This document shows positions 38,067 through 47,181 of a DNA stretch of 64,000 nt, one piece after another. The notes below the pieces were generated by a model, which saw only the letters and a program-made list of their open reading frames with translations, searched no databases and had not been told where the DNA came from. Numbering within the stretch: the stretch's first letter is position 1; each line of letters opens with the position of its first letter. Origin of the DNA: Aurantiacibacter arachoides (GTDB lineage Bacteria > Pseudomonadota > Alphaproteobacteria > Sphingomonadales > Sphingomonadaceae); contig NZ_WTYH01000001.1 of assembly GCF_009827335.1 (NCBI RefSeq), positions 2,827,501 through 2,891,500 of the forward strand. The letters are read 5' to 3'. Both the position numbers and the translations under genes were made by a program.

Positions 38067-39944
38067 ATGGAACAGCAGGCGCTGGTGATCGCGCTCGTAG
38101 GCGTGCTCGGCATCGGCGCGCAGTGGCTTGCCTGGCGCACCGGCTGGCCGGCGATCGTGCTGATGCTGGCGGCCGGTTTCATCGCCGGGCCGATCATGGG
38201 GCAGCTGGGTTACCCGTTGATCGATCCGCGCGCGGCGTTCGGCGACCTGCTCGAACCGATGGTGGCCATCGGCGTGGCGCTGATCCTGTTCGAAGGCGGT
38301 CTGAGCCTCGATTTCCGCGAATTGCGCAAATACGGCGAGGGTGTCTGGCGCCTCGTCTTCCTCGGTGCGCCGCTCGCGTGGCTGTTCGGCTCGCTCGCCT
38401 GCTATTTCATTGCCGGATTGGTATGGCCGGTGGCGATCCTGTTCGCCGGCATCCTGGTGGTGACCGGGCCTACGGTGGTGATGCCGCTGCTGCGCCAGTC
38501 GGCCGTGCAGCAGCGCCCTGCCGCGCTGCTGAAGTGGGAGGCCATCGTCAACGATCCCATCGGCGCGCTGTGTGCCGTGGTTGCCTACGAATACTTTCGT
38601 GCCACGGCCGAGAGCGGCGGCACTGCTTTCGATGTCGTTCCGCAGATCGCGCTCGCCGGCGCGCTGGCGGGAGTGATCGGTTTCGCTGCCGCCAAGGTCA
38701 TCGCCTACAGCTTCCCGCGCGGACTGGTGCCGGAATTCCTGAAGGTGCCGGTGTTGCTCGTCGCCGTGGTCGGCACCTTCGTGCTGTGCAACATGATCGA
38801 GCACGAGGCGGGCCTCGTCGCGGTGACGGTGATGGGTATCGCGCTCGCCAACATGCACGTCTCCAGCCTGCGTTCCATCCACCCGTTCAAGCAGAACATC
38901 GCCGTGCTGTTGGTCTCGGGCATCTTCATCCTGCTGTCGGCCTCGCTCGACGTGTCGGAACTGACCTACCTCAACCCGTTCGAGGTGTCCGGCCTCAGGC
39001 TCTACCTGTTCCTCTTCGCGCTGCTGTTCCTCGTGCGCCCGGCGACGATCCTGCTCTCGCTGCTCGGCAGCTCGATCCCGTGGAACGAGCGGTTGTTCCT
39101 CTCGTGGATCGCACCGCGCGGTATCGTGCTGGTCGCCATCAGTGGCCTGTTCGCCCTGCGCCTGAACGAGCTTGGCTACGGCGACGGCTCGATCCTGATC
39201 GGCCTCAGCTTCGCCGTCGTCGTTGCAACGGTCTTCGCCCACGGCTTCACCATCGATATCGTCGCCCGCCTGCTCAAGGTAAAAGGCGCGGAGCGGCCCG
39301 GCGTGCTGCTCGTTGGGGCAACGCCCTGGACGATCGCGCTGGCCGAAAAGCTGCACCAGCTCGAAACGCCGGTGCTGGTGGTCGATACCTCGTGGCAGCG
39401 GCTGAAGCCCGCGCGGGTGAAGGGTCTGCCGACGTACCACGGCGAAATCCTGAACGAGGCGACCGAGCACAACCTCGACCTCACGCCGTTCCAGTCGCTG
39501 GTCGCCGCTACCGACAACGAGGCCTACAACGCCCTCGTCTGTTCCGAATTCGCGCCCGAGATCGGCACCGACAAGGTCTACCAGCTGGGTGACGGGGTGG
39601 ACGACGATTTCCGCGCCATTGCGGCCAGCCTGCGGGGGCGGGCACTGTTCACCTCCGGCTTCGGCGTGGAGGACGTGCTGGAGCGGCACGAACAGGGCTG
39701 GATTTTCCGCCACACCAAGCTGTCCGACCAGTACCGGATCGAGGACGCGCGTGACACCTTGCCGGAAGCGGCGAACATGCTGTTGCTGCTGCGGCCCTCG
39801 GGCGAAATGAAGTTCTTCACCCACGCCGCCGCGCCGGAACCGCGGGCCGGCGACATCGTCATCACCTTTTCGCCGCCGCGCAAGGTCGAGGACCGCGCTG
39901 CACGGCGCAGCGCCGCCGCCGCGGAAAAGCCACAACCGGCATGA
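38067..39944 (+). CDS. Cation:proton antiporter with TrkA-N domain (CPA1/NhaP type)
   Basis: 625 residues. About twelve membrane helices form a CPA transport core with FEGGLSLDFRELRK and the ion-binding Asn162-Asp163 in EAIVNDPIGAL; SWIAPRGIVLVAISGLFAL is the late conserved arginine helix. Residues about 410-530 are a Rossmann-type TrkA-N regulatory domain (RPGVLLVGATPWTIALAEKL, then VVDTSWQRLKPARVKGLPTYHGEI), so NAD or nucleotide regulation is likely. Na+ or K+ extrusion against protons; ion specificity not deducible. Confidence 0.92.
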   Translation: MEQQALVIALVGVLGIGAQWLAWRTGWPAIVLMLAAGFIAGPIMGQLGYPLIDPRAAFGDLLEPMVAIGVALILFEGGLSLDFRELRKYGEGVWRLVFLGAPLAWLFGSLACYFIAGLVWPVAILFAGILVVTGPTVVMPLLRQSAVQQRPAALLKWEAIVNDPIGALCAVVAYEYFRATAESGGTAFDVVPQIALAGALAGVIGFAAAKVIAYSFPRGLVPEFLKVPVLLVAVVGTFVLCNMIEHEAGLVAVTVMGIALANMHVSSLRSIHPFKQNIAVLLVSGIFILLSASLDVSELTYLNPFEVSGLRLYLFLFALLFLVRPATILLSLLGSSIPWNERLFLSWIAPRGIVLVAISGLFALRLNELGYGDGSILIGLSFAVVVATVFAHGFTIDIVARLLKVKGAERPGVLLVGATPWTIALAEKLHQLETPVLVVDTSWQRLKPARVKGLPTYHGEILNEATEHNLDLTPFQSLVAATDNEAYNALVCSEFAPEIGTDKVYQLGDGVDDDFRAIAASLRGRALFTSGFGVEDVLERHEQGWIFRHTKLSDQYRIEDARDTLPEAANMLLLLRPSGEMKFFTHAAAPEPRAGDIVITFSPPRKVEDRAARRSAAAAEKPQPA

Positions 39945-39954
39945 GGAGCAGGCC

Positions 39955-40665
39955 ATGATTGCGATCCCCACCGATAGCCGCTTGCCGCAACCGGCCTTGC
40001 GCACCGCCATACTCGCGCTCGCCGCCCTCGGCCTGGGCGCCTGTGACGTGCGACAGGATGGCGCGGCAGAGCCCGATCCCACCGCCAGCCCCGTGACTGC
40101 CCAGCCCTCGCCAGCCGATACCGCTTCCCCTGCCGCCTCCATCATGCGTGACGACCTGGACGAGGGGGAAGCAATGGACCTGCCCACGCAGCCGGTGGCA
40201 CTGACCATTCCCTTTCCTAATGGCGCCGATCTCAGCCCGGCGGCAGAGCGGATGCTGGCGGGCATATTGCAGGAGGACGCCATGGGCGAGCCCTGGCCAG
40301 TCGTGCTGCAGGGACACACCGATTCGGGCGGCAACGATCAGGCCAACCTGCGCGCCTCGCGTGCCCGGGCCGAGGCGGTGGCCGCCTGGCTCGTCGAACG
40401 CGGCGTGGCGGATGACCGGATCGAAGTGGTGGCCTTTGGCGAACAGAACCCGATCGCTCCCAATGCGCTTCCCGATGGCTCCGCGAACGAGGAAGGGCGC
40501 CGCCGCAACCGCCGCGTCGAACTGCGCATCGCACCGCCCGCCGCTCCCGCCAGCACCGCTGCCGATGAGACCGCCGGTGCCGACGCCGCCGCCACGGGCG
40601 CTGCTGTGACCGGAACGCCCCCCGCTCCCCCCCGCCGCCCGGCGGCGCCCGACAACGAGACTTGA
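39955..40665 (+). CDS. OmpA family lipoprotein
   Basis: 236 residues. Lipoprotein signal ending LGLGAC (cysteine 30), a Pro/Ala/Ser/Thr-rich linker, an OmpA/MotB peptidoglycan-binding domain (FPNGADLSPAAERMLAGIL, VVLQGHTDSGGNDQANLRASRARAEAVAAWL, VVAFGEQNPIAPN and EGRRRNRRVEL), and a low-complexity Ala/Pro tail. Ten bases after the antiporter gene, so probably cotranscribed. Unlike the OmpA lipoprotein at 14.1-14.8 kb it lacks a glycine zipper. Confidence 0.88.
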   Translation: MIAIPTDSRLPQPALRTAILALAALGLGACDVRQDGAAEPDPTASPVTAQPSPADTASPAASIMRDDLDEGEAMDLPTQPVALTIPFPNGADLSPAAERMLAGILQEDAMGEPWPVVLQGHTDSGGNDQANLRASRARAEAVAAWLVERGVADDRIEVVAFGEQNPIAPNALPDGSANEEGRRRNRRVELRIAPPAAPASTAADETAGADAAATGAAVTGTPPAPPRRPAAPDNET

Positions 40666-40701
40666 CGCGGCGCCGCCCCCGGTGGCAAGCGCCACAGCGA
40701 C

Positions 40702-40775
<74 letters not shown>

Positions 40776-40888
40776 CCTCCCCATTCGCCAGCGTCCGTAT
40801 CTGTCTAGACGAGCCTCAGAACCTACGGTATTTTGCCAATTCTAGGCCGCTAGCGTTCACCCGCGTTCGTCTCCAGTCGCAATTCAAT

Positions 40889-40949
40889 GGGGGTATGATT
40901 GGGGGGTATCTGCTAGCGGTTTCTAAAATACCCCCAGCCGTGGGGGTAT
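40889..40949. repeat. GGGGGTAT repeat cluster, left end (candidate integrase arm sites)
   Basis: GGGGGTAT occurs at 40889-40896, 40902-40909 and 40942-40949, and inverted (ATACCCCC) at 40928-40935. The last two form a 9-bp perfect dyad with a four-base centre, ending 36 bases before the integrase start, so it may also act as an operator. The same octamer recurs near the right end. Confidence 0.75.
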
Positions 40950-40985
40950 CTTGGGGACGAATCCCCAGAGGGGCGGGCGGATCGA

Positions 40986-42218
40986 ATGGCGCTTACAAAC
41001 GTGGCAATCCGGAATGCGAAATCGGGGGCCAAGGCGATCAAGCTGGCGGACGGGGGTGGCATGTTCCTGCTGGTCACTCCAGCCGGGGGGAAGCTGTGGC
41101 GGCTCAAATATCGGATCGATGGCAGCGAGAAACTGCTGTCCATGGGAGCCTATCCCGAAATCAGTCTAAGCGAGGCCCGGAAGCGGCGTGAGGAAGCGCG
41201 GGGGATAATAGCGCTGGGCAAAGATCCTTCGCGTGAAAAGCAGCGCAGCAAGGCACGCGCCCGCATTCAGGCAACCGATACTTTTGCGGCGATTTCCAAT
41301 GAATACTGCGCCAAGCGCAAACGCGACGGGGAAAAGGGATGGTCCCCCAGTACGGCCATTCGCAGTCAATACCTACTGTCCCTGCTGACTAGCAGCATCG
41401 GGCGGTTGCCCATTGCCGACATAGAGCCTGCCGACGTGCTGGCAGCGGTTCGCAAGATAGAAGCCAAGGGCAACCTGGAGAGCGCGCGGCGGACCCTTCA
41501 GCTGGCAGGCATGGTATTTCGCTACGCCGTAGCAACCGCCCGCCTGCGCTCCGATCCTACGCGCGATCTGAAAGGGGCGCTAACCGCCCCCACGGTGAAG
41601 CATTATGGCGCGATCACCGATGCCAGCAAGGTGGGAGCCCTCTTGCGCGCCATCGATGGCTATGACGGAAGCGGCATAACAAGGCTCGCCTTGCAACTGG
41701 CCCCGCATGTCTTTGTCCGCCCCGGCGAATTGCGTCACGCCGAATGGGAGGAGATCGATCTGGACGCGGGCGTTTGGAATATACCGGCTGGCAAGATGAA
41801 AATGGGCAAGGCGCACCATGTGCCGCTGTCCAAGCAGGCGATTGCAATCTTAAAGCTGTTACAGGAAGCCACAGGGCCGTCGGGCTTTGCCTTCCCCTCC
41901 ATCCGGGCGCGCACACGGCCCATGAGCGAGAACACCCTCAACGCGGCTCTACGGCGGCTGGGATACACCAGCGAGGAAATGACCGCGCACGGCTTCCGCG
42001 CGATGGCTTCCACCCTCTTAAATGAAAGCGGCAGGTTCAATCCTGATGCCATTGAACGCGCGCTTGCCCATGGTGACAGCGACAAAGTGCGCGCGGCCTA
42101 TCATCGCGGCGCGCACTGGAAGGAACGGGTGCAGATGGCCCAGTGGTGGAGCGAATATCTGGACCAGCTTCGCAAGGGAGCGGACGGGGTGGCATTTCCG
42201 GCGAGGGAGGCTGGGTGA
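40986..42218 (+). CDS. int: Tyrosine recombinase/integrase (P4 type, DUF4102 N-terminus)
   Basis: 410 residues. The N-terminal arm-binding DUF4102 domain is clear (ALTNVAIRNAKSGAKAIKLADGGGMFLLVTPAGGKLWRLKYRIDG and MGAYPEISLSEARKRREEAR). Catalytic residues are R245 (RPGELRHAEW), the K270-K275 hairpin, H335 and R338 (HGFR), H362 and the nucleophile Y372. Located 211 bases from tRNA-Gly and reading away from it. It should recombine the 18-bp tRNA repeat. In-frame and intact, so the element may still be mobile. Confidence 0.96.
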   Translation: MALTNVAIRNAKSGAKAIKLADGGGMFLLVTPAGGKLWRLKYRIDGSEKLLSMGAYPEISLSEARKRREEARGIIALGKDPSREKQRSKARARIQATDTFAAISNEYCAKRKRDGEKGWSPSTAIRSQYLLSLLTSSIGRLPIADIEPADVLAAVRKIEAKGNLESARRTLQLAGMVFRYAVATARLRSDPTRDLKGALTAPTVKHYGAITDASKVGALLRAIDGYDGSGITRLALQLAPHVFVRPGELRHAEWEEIDLDAGVWNIPAGKMKMGKAHHVPLSKQAIAILKLLQEATGPSGFAFPSIRARTRPMSENTLNAALRRLGYTSEEMTAHGFRAMASTLLNESGRFNPDAIERALAHGDSDKVRAAYHRGAHWKERVQMAQWWSEYLDQLRKGADGVAFPAREAG

Positions 42219-42351
42219 ACTAGACGCCACCTAAGAAAGCGACCTAGGCCCTCAATTGGAAAGCTGCGCCAAAAGCTAATTAGGGCAATCAGTCACTTGG
42301 CGACTGCCAAGCTGACAGTTATGCCCCGGCAAGAGGGGCTGCGCACCGCGA

Positions 42352-45300
42352 ATGACCGTGAACGAATTTATCGCCAAATGGGCGGGCGTGACTGGGGGAG
42401 CTGAGCGCGCCAATTACGGTCAATTCATCAATGATATGTGCCAGGCACTTGGTCTGCCGATTCCCGGCGTGGCCGAGGGAGGAGTGCTGGGGGACTATCA
42501 ATTCGAAGGGCCTGTTGCGGGCGGGGGCATTGGCGGAAACACGGGATCGATCGACCTCTACAAGCGCGGTTGCTTCGTTCTGGAGGCCAAGCAATCGAAG
42601 CTGAGCGTAGCCGACAAAGCGCAGTCCCAACTATTCGACGTCGCGGAAAGTGCCCCAGCCGCCCCGTCCGGCGCCCGCTATGATCGGCTGATGCGCGATG
42701 CATTGGCGCAAGCCAAGCGCTACGCCGTCAACCTGCCTGCAAGCCATCCTTGGCCCCCATTCCTTATTGTGTGCGACGTGGGCCGCGCGTTCGAACTCTA
42801 TTTCGATTGGTCCGGCAATGGGCGGGGTTTTGGCTATTTCCCTGATCAGGCCAGCTATCGGCTGGAACTGCACCAGCTCGCCGATCCCGACAAGCAGGCG
42901 ATTCTTCGGGCAATCTGGACCGATCCGGCCAGCATCGATCCGCGCGCCAAATCGGCAGAGGTTTCGCGCGATATTGCCAAGCGGCTGGCAGAGGTAAGCA
43001 AGTGGCTGGAAAGCGTCCAACGCCTTCGCACAAGTGAGGCAAGTGACAGCGAGCGCAGCCTTGCCATAGAAGAAACCGCTCTGTTCTTGATGCGGCTCAT
43101 CTTTTGCATGTTTGCAGAGGATGTCGGTCTGCTGCCGAAAGCCAGCTTTCGCGCGTTTCTGGAGCGGTCCGTCACGAACGAAGCTGCCTTCGAACCCGAA
43201 TTGCGCGCCCTCTGGACTGTCATGGGGAGGGCAGGAGGCGAACGCTACGCTTCGGCCATAGGCAAAGAGGTGCGCTATTTCAACGGCGGGCTGTTTGCAT
43301 CAGCCCAGACCTACAAGCTATCCAATGCCGATCGGGGGGAATTGCTAGAAGCCGCAAAGGCGGACTGGACCAAGGTCGAACCTGCAATTTTCGGCACCTT
43401 GCTGGAGCAAGCGCTAACCCCCGGCGAAAGAGCAAAGCTGGGCGCGCACTACACCCCGCGGCCCTATGTCGAACGGCTGGTGCAGGCGACCATCATGGAC
43501 GTGCTGGAGGCCGAATGGGATGCGGTGCAGCGGCCCGTGGAAGGCGAACTATCGCTGGCAATCGTGCAGGCCTTCCATGACCGCCTGTGCGTCCTACGCG
43601 TGCTTGATCCGGCCTGTGGGACCGGTAATTTCCTCTATGTCGCCATGGAAAACCTGATGCGGCTGGAAAGCGACGTGGTGGAAACCATTCGCCAGCTTGG
43701 CGGCACGGTGGAGCCGTGTGTAGGGCCGCAACAATTCCTGGGGCTGGAATTGAATCCGCGCGCCGCCGTGATTGCGGAACTGGTGTTGTGGATCGGCTGG
43801 CTGCGCTGGCGCATGGCCAATGATCCAGCCGCTGCGCCCGAGCCGGTGCTGAAACAATTCGGCAATATCAATTTCGGCGGGCACGCGGGCTATGACGCAG
43901 TGCTACGGCACAAGCCGACGGGCGAAGCCGATACGGATAACCCGATGGCGCCCGATTGGCCCGAGGCCGATTTCATTATCGGGAACCCCCCATTTATTGC
44001 GGGCCAGGATTTGCGGGAGGAATTGGGCAGCGATTATGCCGAGGCGCTCTGGAAGGCGAACCCCCGTGTGCCAAAAGCGGCTGATTTTGTGATGCAGTGG
44101 TGGGACCGGGCGGCGCATATGCTGGTAGCCGCAAACAGTCCGCTAATCCGGTTTGGTTTCGTGACTACCAATTCGATTACGCAGACCTTCAGCCGCCGCG
44201 TGATCGAGCGCTACCTTGCGAGCAACATGTTGTCCCTTCGCTATGCTGTGCCCGACCACCCATGGGTAAAACCCCCTAAGGCAGAAGCGAAGGCCAAAGG
44301 TGTTCCGCGCTCGAAGGATCGAAAGAAAGTTGCAGGCACAGCGGCTGTTCGTATCGCCATGACGGTGGCAGACCGGAATCCAGCCGAAGGCCAGATAGTC
44401 ACCACGAAACGCGAAAGCGCGCTGGATACAGATAGCCCGCAAGTAGAATATTTTCCGCCAGTAACTGGCCGGATCAATGCAGACCTCTCCACTGGCACCG
44501 ATGTTACCCAAGCGGCGCGCTTGCTGGCCAATGCGGGCATTTGTCATGACGGGGTGAAATTGCACGGGAAGGCTTTCGCCTTGCAGCGCAAAGAGGCTGA
44601 GGCTCTCGGCCTAGGCCGCCGGGACGGACTGGAGCAATACATTCGCCCCTATCGCAACGGCATGGACCTGACAGGGCGAAACCCGCTCGAAGTCGAAACC
44701 AAGATGGTGATCGACCTGTTCGGGGTGGGCGAGCGAGAAGTTCGCCGACGGTTTCCCGAGGTCTACCAGCACTTGCTGGACACAGTGAAGCCAGAACGAG
44801 ATAAAAATCGACGCGCGACCTATCGCCAAAATTGGTGGATTCATGGTGAGCCAAGGCGCGAAATGCGGCCAGCGCTTGACGGCTTGATTCGCTATATTGG
44901 CACCGTTGATACCGCCAAGCATAGGTTGTTTCAGTTTCTTCCTGCCGAAGTTCTTTGCGATGATGGCGTCGTTATCTTCTGTTGTGCCACTCCGGTCGAA
45001 TTGGGGGTTTTAACATCGGTCATCCACTTGGCTTGGGCCCTTGCTGTGGGTGGGACGCTTGAGGACAGGCCGCGATACTTCAAATCTCTTTGCTTCGATC
45101 CCTTCCCTTTCCCCGATGCGACACCAGCGCAGCGCGCGGTAATTGGCGAACTGGCCGAGGAACTGGACGAAACCCGCAAGCTGGCACTGGCCGAAGTGCC
45201 GCGTCTCACCATGACCGAAATCTACAACCTGCGCGACCGGCAGCGCAGCGGGCAACTGGCGGACCTGCTGGATGTCGAACGCGCCAAGGCCGCGCGTGTG

Positions 45301-45501
45301 GGCATTATCGATCGGCTGCACCAGCAAATCGATGCCGAGGTGGCAGCCGCCTACGGCTGGCCAGCCGATCTGTCACCGGCTGAAATAGTCACCCGGCTGG
45401 TCGCCCTGAATGCCGAGCGCGCCGCCGAGGAAAAGGCCGAGAAAGTCCGCTGGCTTCGCCCTGAATACCAGGTGCCACGCTTTGCCGCAAAAAAGGCATA
45501 G
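42352..45501 (+). CDS. Fused restriction endonuclease-DNA methyltransferase (MmeI-like, type IIL)
   Basis: 1049 residues. A PD-(D/E)XK nuclease site sits at the N-terminus: D68 in GSIDLYKRG and E78-A-K80 in FVLEAKQSK, the spacing seen in MmeI-type enzymes. A helical linker follows. The gamma-class adenine methyltransferase has motif I DPACGTGNF at 419-427 and motif IV NPPF at 545-548. The C-terminal target-recognition and helical regions follow. Such single-chain enzymes methylate one strand of an asymmetric site and cut a fixed distance away when unmodified. No separate R, M or S gene accompanies it. Recognition sequence not predictable by eye. An island defence cargo by context. Confidence 0.88.
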   Translation: MTVNEFIAKWAGVTGGAERANYGQFINDMCQALGLPIPGVAEGGVLGDYQFEGPVAGGGIGGNTGSIDLYKRGCFVLEAKQSKLSVADKAQSQLFDVAESAPAAPSGARYDRLMRDALAQAKRYAVNLPASHPWPPFLIVCDVGRAFELYFDWSGNGRGFGYFPDQASYRLELHQLADPDKQAILRAIWTDPASIDPRAKSAEVSRDIAKRLAEVSKWLESVQRLRTSEASDSERSLAIEETALFLMRLIFCMFAEDVGLLPKASFRAFLERSVTNEAAFEPELRALWTVMGRAGGERYASAIGKEVRYFNGGLFASAQTYKLSNADRGELLEAAKADWTKVEPAIFGTLLEQALTPGERAKLGAHYTPRPYVERLVQATIMDVLEAEWDAVQRPVEGELSLAIVQAFHDRLCVLRVLDPACGTGNFLYVAMENLMRLESDVVETIRQLGGTVEPCVGPQQFLGLELNPRAAVIAELVLWIGWLRWRMANDPAAAPEPVLKQFGNINFGGHAGYDAVLRHKPTGEADTDNPMAPDWPEADFIIGNPPFIAGQDLREELGSDYAEALWKANPRVPKAADFVMQWWDRAAHMLVAANSPLIRFGFVTTNSITQTFSRRVIERYLASNMLSLRYAVPDHPWVKPPKAEAKAKGVPRSKDRKKVAGTAAVRIAMTVADRNPAEGQIVTTKRESALDTDSPQVEYFPPVTGRINADLSTGTDVTQAARLLANAGICHDGVKLHGKAFALQRKEAEALGLGRRDGLEQYIRPYRNGMDLTGRNPLEVETKMVIDLFGVGEREVRRRFPEVYQHLLDTVKPERDKNRRATYRQNWWIHGEPRREMRPALDGLIRYIGTVDTAKHRLFQFLPAEVLCDDGVVIFCCATPVELGVLTSVIHLAWALAVGGTLEDRPRYFKSLCFDPFPFPDATPAQRAVIGELAEELDETRKLALAEVPRLTMTEIYNLRDRQRSGQLADLLDVERAKAARVGIIDRLHQQIDAEVAAAYGWPADLSPAEIVTRLVALNAERAAEEKAEKVRWLRPEYQVPRFAAKKA

Positions 45502-46045
45502 CGGCTGCATGAGGCTAAGGTTTCACTAGCCTCATAAAGCGACGAATGGCTCAGCATCTGAAAACGGCGAATCGGCAACCCTTTCAATCGTCTTCATGGC
45601 AAAATCTGGTCTTTCCCGTCTTTGCGACATTGATTCAGCACTAGTCCGCAAAACCGCGCACAGATCTTCAAACCCGTCCGTTACTGTTCGCTGGTGCTCA
45701 TGTTTGGACGCCGGTACACTCATGGCTAGGTTATCCTCAGGGGTTTTTCCCCAATACCCCGTCATAAGTCGTCGCACTTCCTTGCCCGCTCAATTCCGCA
45801 CGGCTAATTAGAACGTGTCGAGAACGCGGGTGCATCCACCCGGACAGTGCTGAAAGGAAACGATAAGTGCCCTGACATACGAAACCCCGCCGGGTTAGGA
45901 CGGGGCTCCGCGCGAATAGATTGGCGTCCCTTCGCGTGGATTACCTACCGTTCCTGATCCGTGCGGACAACCGGAAACTTGGCCAATGGTCACTTTTTAG
46001 AGGCCGGCGGCTGAGCCCCCAGTCCAGGATCGGAGCAGAAATACC
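45502..46045. other. Loosely packed interval between the restriction gene and the replication module
   Basis: 544 bases with lower coding density. It holds one possible small leftward gene (45532-45765) and a hairpin, CCCCG at 45885-45889 against CGGGG at 45901-45905. The promoter region for the excisionase-toprim-DUF3987 run must be here. No RNA gene is recognised. Confidence 0.5.
45532..45765 (-). CDS. Hypothetical small protein (uncertain)
   Basis: 77 residues from the ATG at 45765; a GTG 12 bases upstream is in frame, and GGAAG lies just before it. The sequence (MTGYWGKTPEDNLAMSVPASKHEHQRTVTDGF...) has mixed polar composition and no domain I recognise. It converges on the methyltransferase gene with a 30-base gap. 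An overlapping plus-strand frame is less protein-like. It may be a real island gene of unknown function. Confidence 0.4.
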   Translation of the reverse strand: MTGYWGKTPEDNLAMSVPASKHEHQRTVTDGFEDLCAVLRTSAESMSQRRERPDFAMKTIERVADSPFSDAEPFVAL

Positions 46046-46252
46046 ATGATAAATCAACATATTAAATCAAGCCACGCCGCGCTTGAACCCCTTGCCTATT
46101 CTATCAACGAAGCCTGCCGCGTCTCCAGTCTTGGGCGGACCCAGCTCTACTCGCTAATCAAGCAGCGACGGCTAGAGGTGCGCAAGATTGGTAGGCGCAC
46201 CCTCATTCCCGCCTCTTCTCTGCGCAACCTCATTGAAGGGGGCGGGGAATGA
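46046..46252 (+). CDS. Excisionase/AlpA-like HTH DNA-binding protein
   Basis: 68 residues with one helix-turn-helix of the excisionase (HTH_17/MerR-like) type: YSINEACRVSSLGRTQLYSLIKQRRLEVRKIGRRTLIPASSLRNLIEG. Family members act as recombination directionality factors or as regulators of integrase and replication genes in satellites. Overlaps the Toprim gene by four bases (ATGA). Confidence 0.85.
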   Translation: MINQHIKSSHAALEPLAYSINEACRVSSLGRTQLYSLIKQRRLEVRKIGRRTLIPASSLRNLIEGGGE

Positions 46253-47181
46253 TCGATATCCAGCGAATCGCCAAGTTCTACGGAGGCACGGTCTGCAACG
46301 GTAACGCCGTGATCCGCACACCGGGCCATTCCAGCCGCGACCGGGGGACTGCGCTTAAACCAAGCGTCGGCGCTCCCGATGGCCTGCTTGTAACCTGTTA
46401 CAACGGCGACACTGCCGATGCCTTGGCAGTGAAGGATATGCTTCGCCGCGATGGCCTGTTGCCTCTGCATTCTGCGCCCGCGCGTGACCTCTCGCCAGCC
46501 GAGCGGAGGGGGCTGTCTTACCAACTGGAAGCCAGCAAGCGCAGGCGACTGGCGGGAGAGGAAGCGGCGGCGCAAGTGGCAGGCGATGCCTGGGCCAAGG
46601 CCAGCCGCGCTAGCCGTGGCCATCCCTACCTTGTCGCCAAGCGGCTGAAGCCGTTCGGCATTCGGCAATCGGGCGATGCGTTGCTGGTGCCGATGGTGGA
46701 TGCGCAGTTCCAGTTATGGAACGTGCAGCGCATTCGGCCCGATGGCCGCAAGCTGTTTGCCAAGGGCGCGCGCACGGCGGGTTTGTTCTGGCCGCATGGT
46801 CTGCACTGTGCAGATGGCAACCCGACTGCTGGCCCGCTGGTAATTGGGGAGGGCTTCGCCACCATGGCGGTGGTTCATGCCGAGACCGGGCTAGGGGTTG
46901 CCGCTGCCATGTCTGCCCGCAATCTGGGGTCTGTGGCGCGCGCGATGCGCCAAGTGTTCCCGACGCGGCCAATTATTATTGCCGCCGACGATGACCGGCA
47001 CCTCCCTGCGAATATAGGCCTGAGAGCCGCCAGAGAGGCCGCTGGGGCCGTTGATGGGCAAATAGCGGTTCCCCTGCCCGAAACCGACCGGCGGAAATCT
47101 GGAGCCGATTTTGCCGACATTCCGCGCGATGAGGTTTCGGCTCATTTCCTAACCGTCAATCCGGGGAGGCTGGCAGCATGA
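46249..47181 (+). CDS. Toprim domain primase-like protein
   Basis: 310 residues. The C-terminal half carries a Toprim domain: LVIGEGFATMAVVHAETG with the catalytic glutamate E201, and IIIAADDDRH with D247-D249. The N-terminal part (RIAKFYGGTVCNGNAVIRTPGHSSRDRGTALKPSV) resembles the zinc-finger-like region of CHC2-type primases, with few cysteines. This kind of protein occurs with DUF3987 proteins in prophages and satellites and is thought to prime replication. It overlaps its neighbours by four bases on each side. Confidence 0.85.
   Translation: MIDIQRIAKFYGGTVCNGNAVIRTPGHSSRDRGTALKPSVGAPDGLLVTCYNGDTADALAVKDMLRRDGLLPLHSAPARDLSPAERRGLSYQLEASKRRRLAGEEAAAQVAGDAWAKASRASRGHPYLVAKRLKPFGIRQSGDALLVPMVDAQFQLWNVQRIRPDGRKLFAKGARTAGLFWPHGLHCADGNPTAGPLVIGEGFATMAVVHAETGLGVAAAMSARNLGSVARAMRQVFPTRPIIIAADDDRHLPANIGLRAAREAAGAVDGQIAVPLPETDRRKSGADFADIPRDEVSAHFLTVNPGRLAA

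Noticed and set aside
45596-45811. 71-residue plus-strand frame in the island gap
   Set aside because: No ribosome-binding site, Ser/Arg-rich, opposite to a more protein-like frame.
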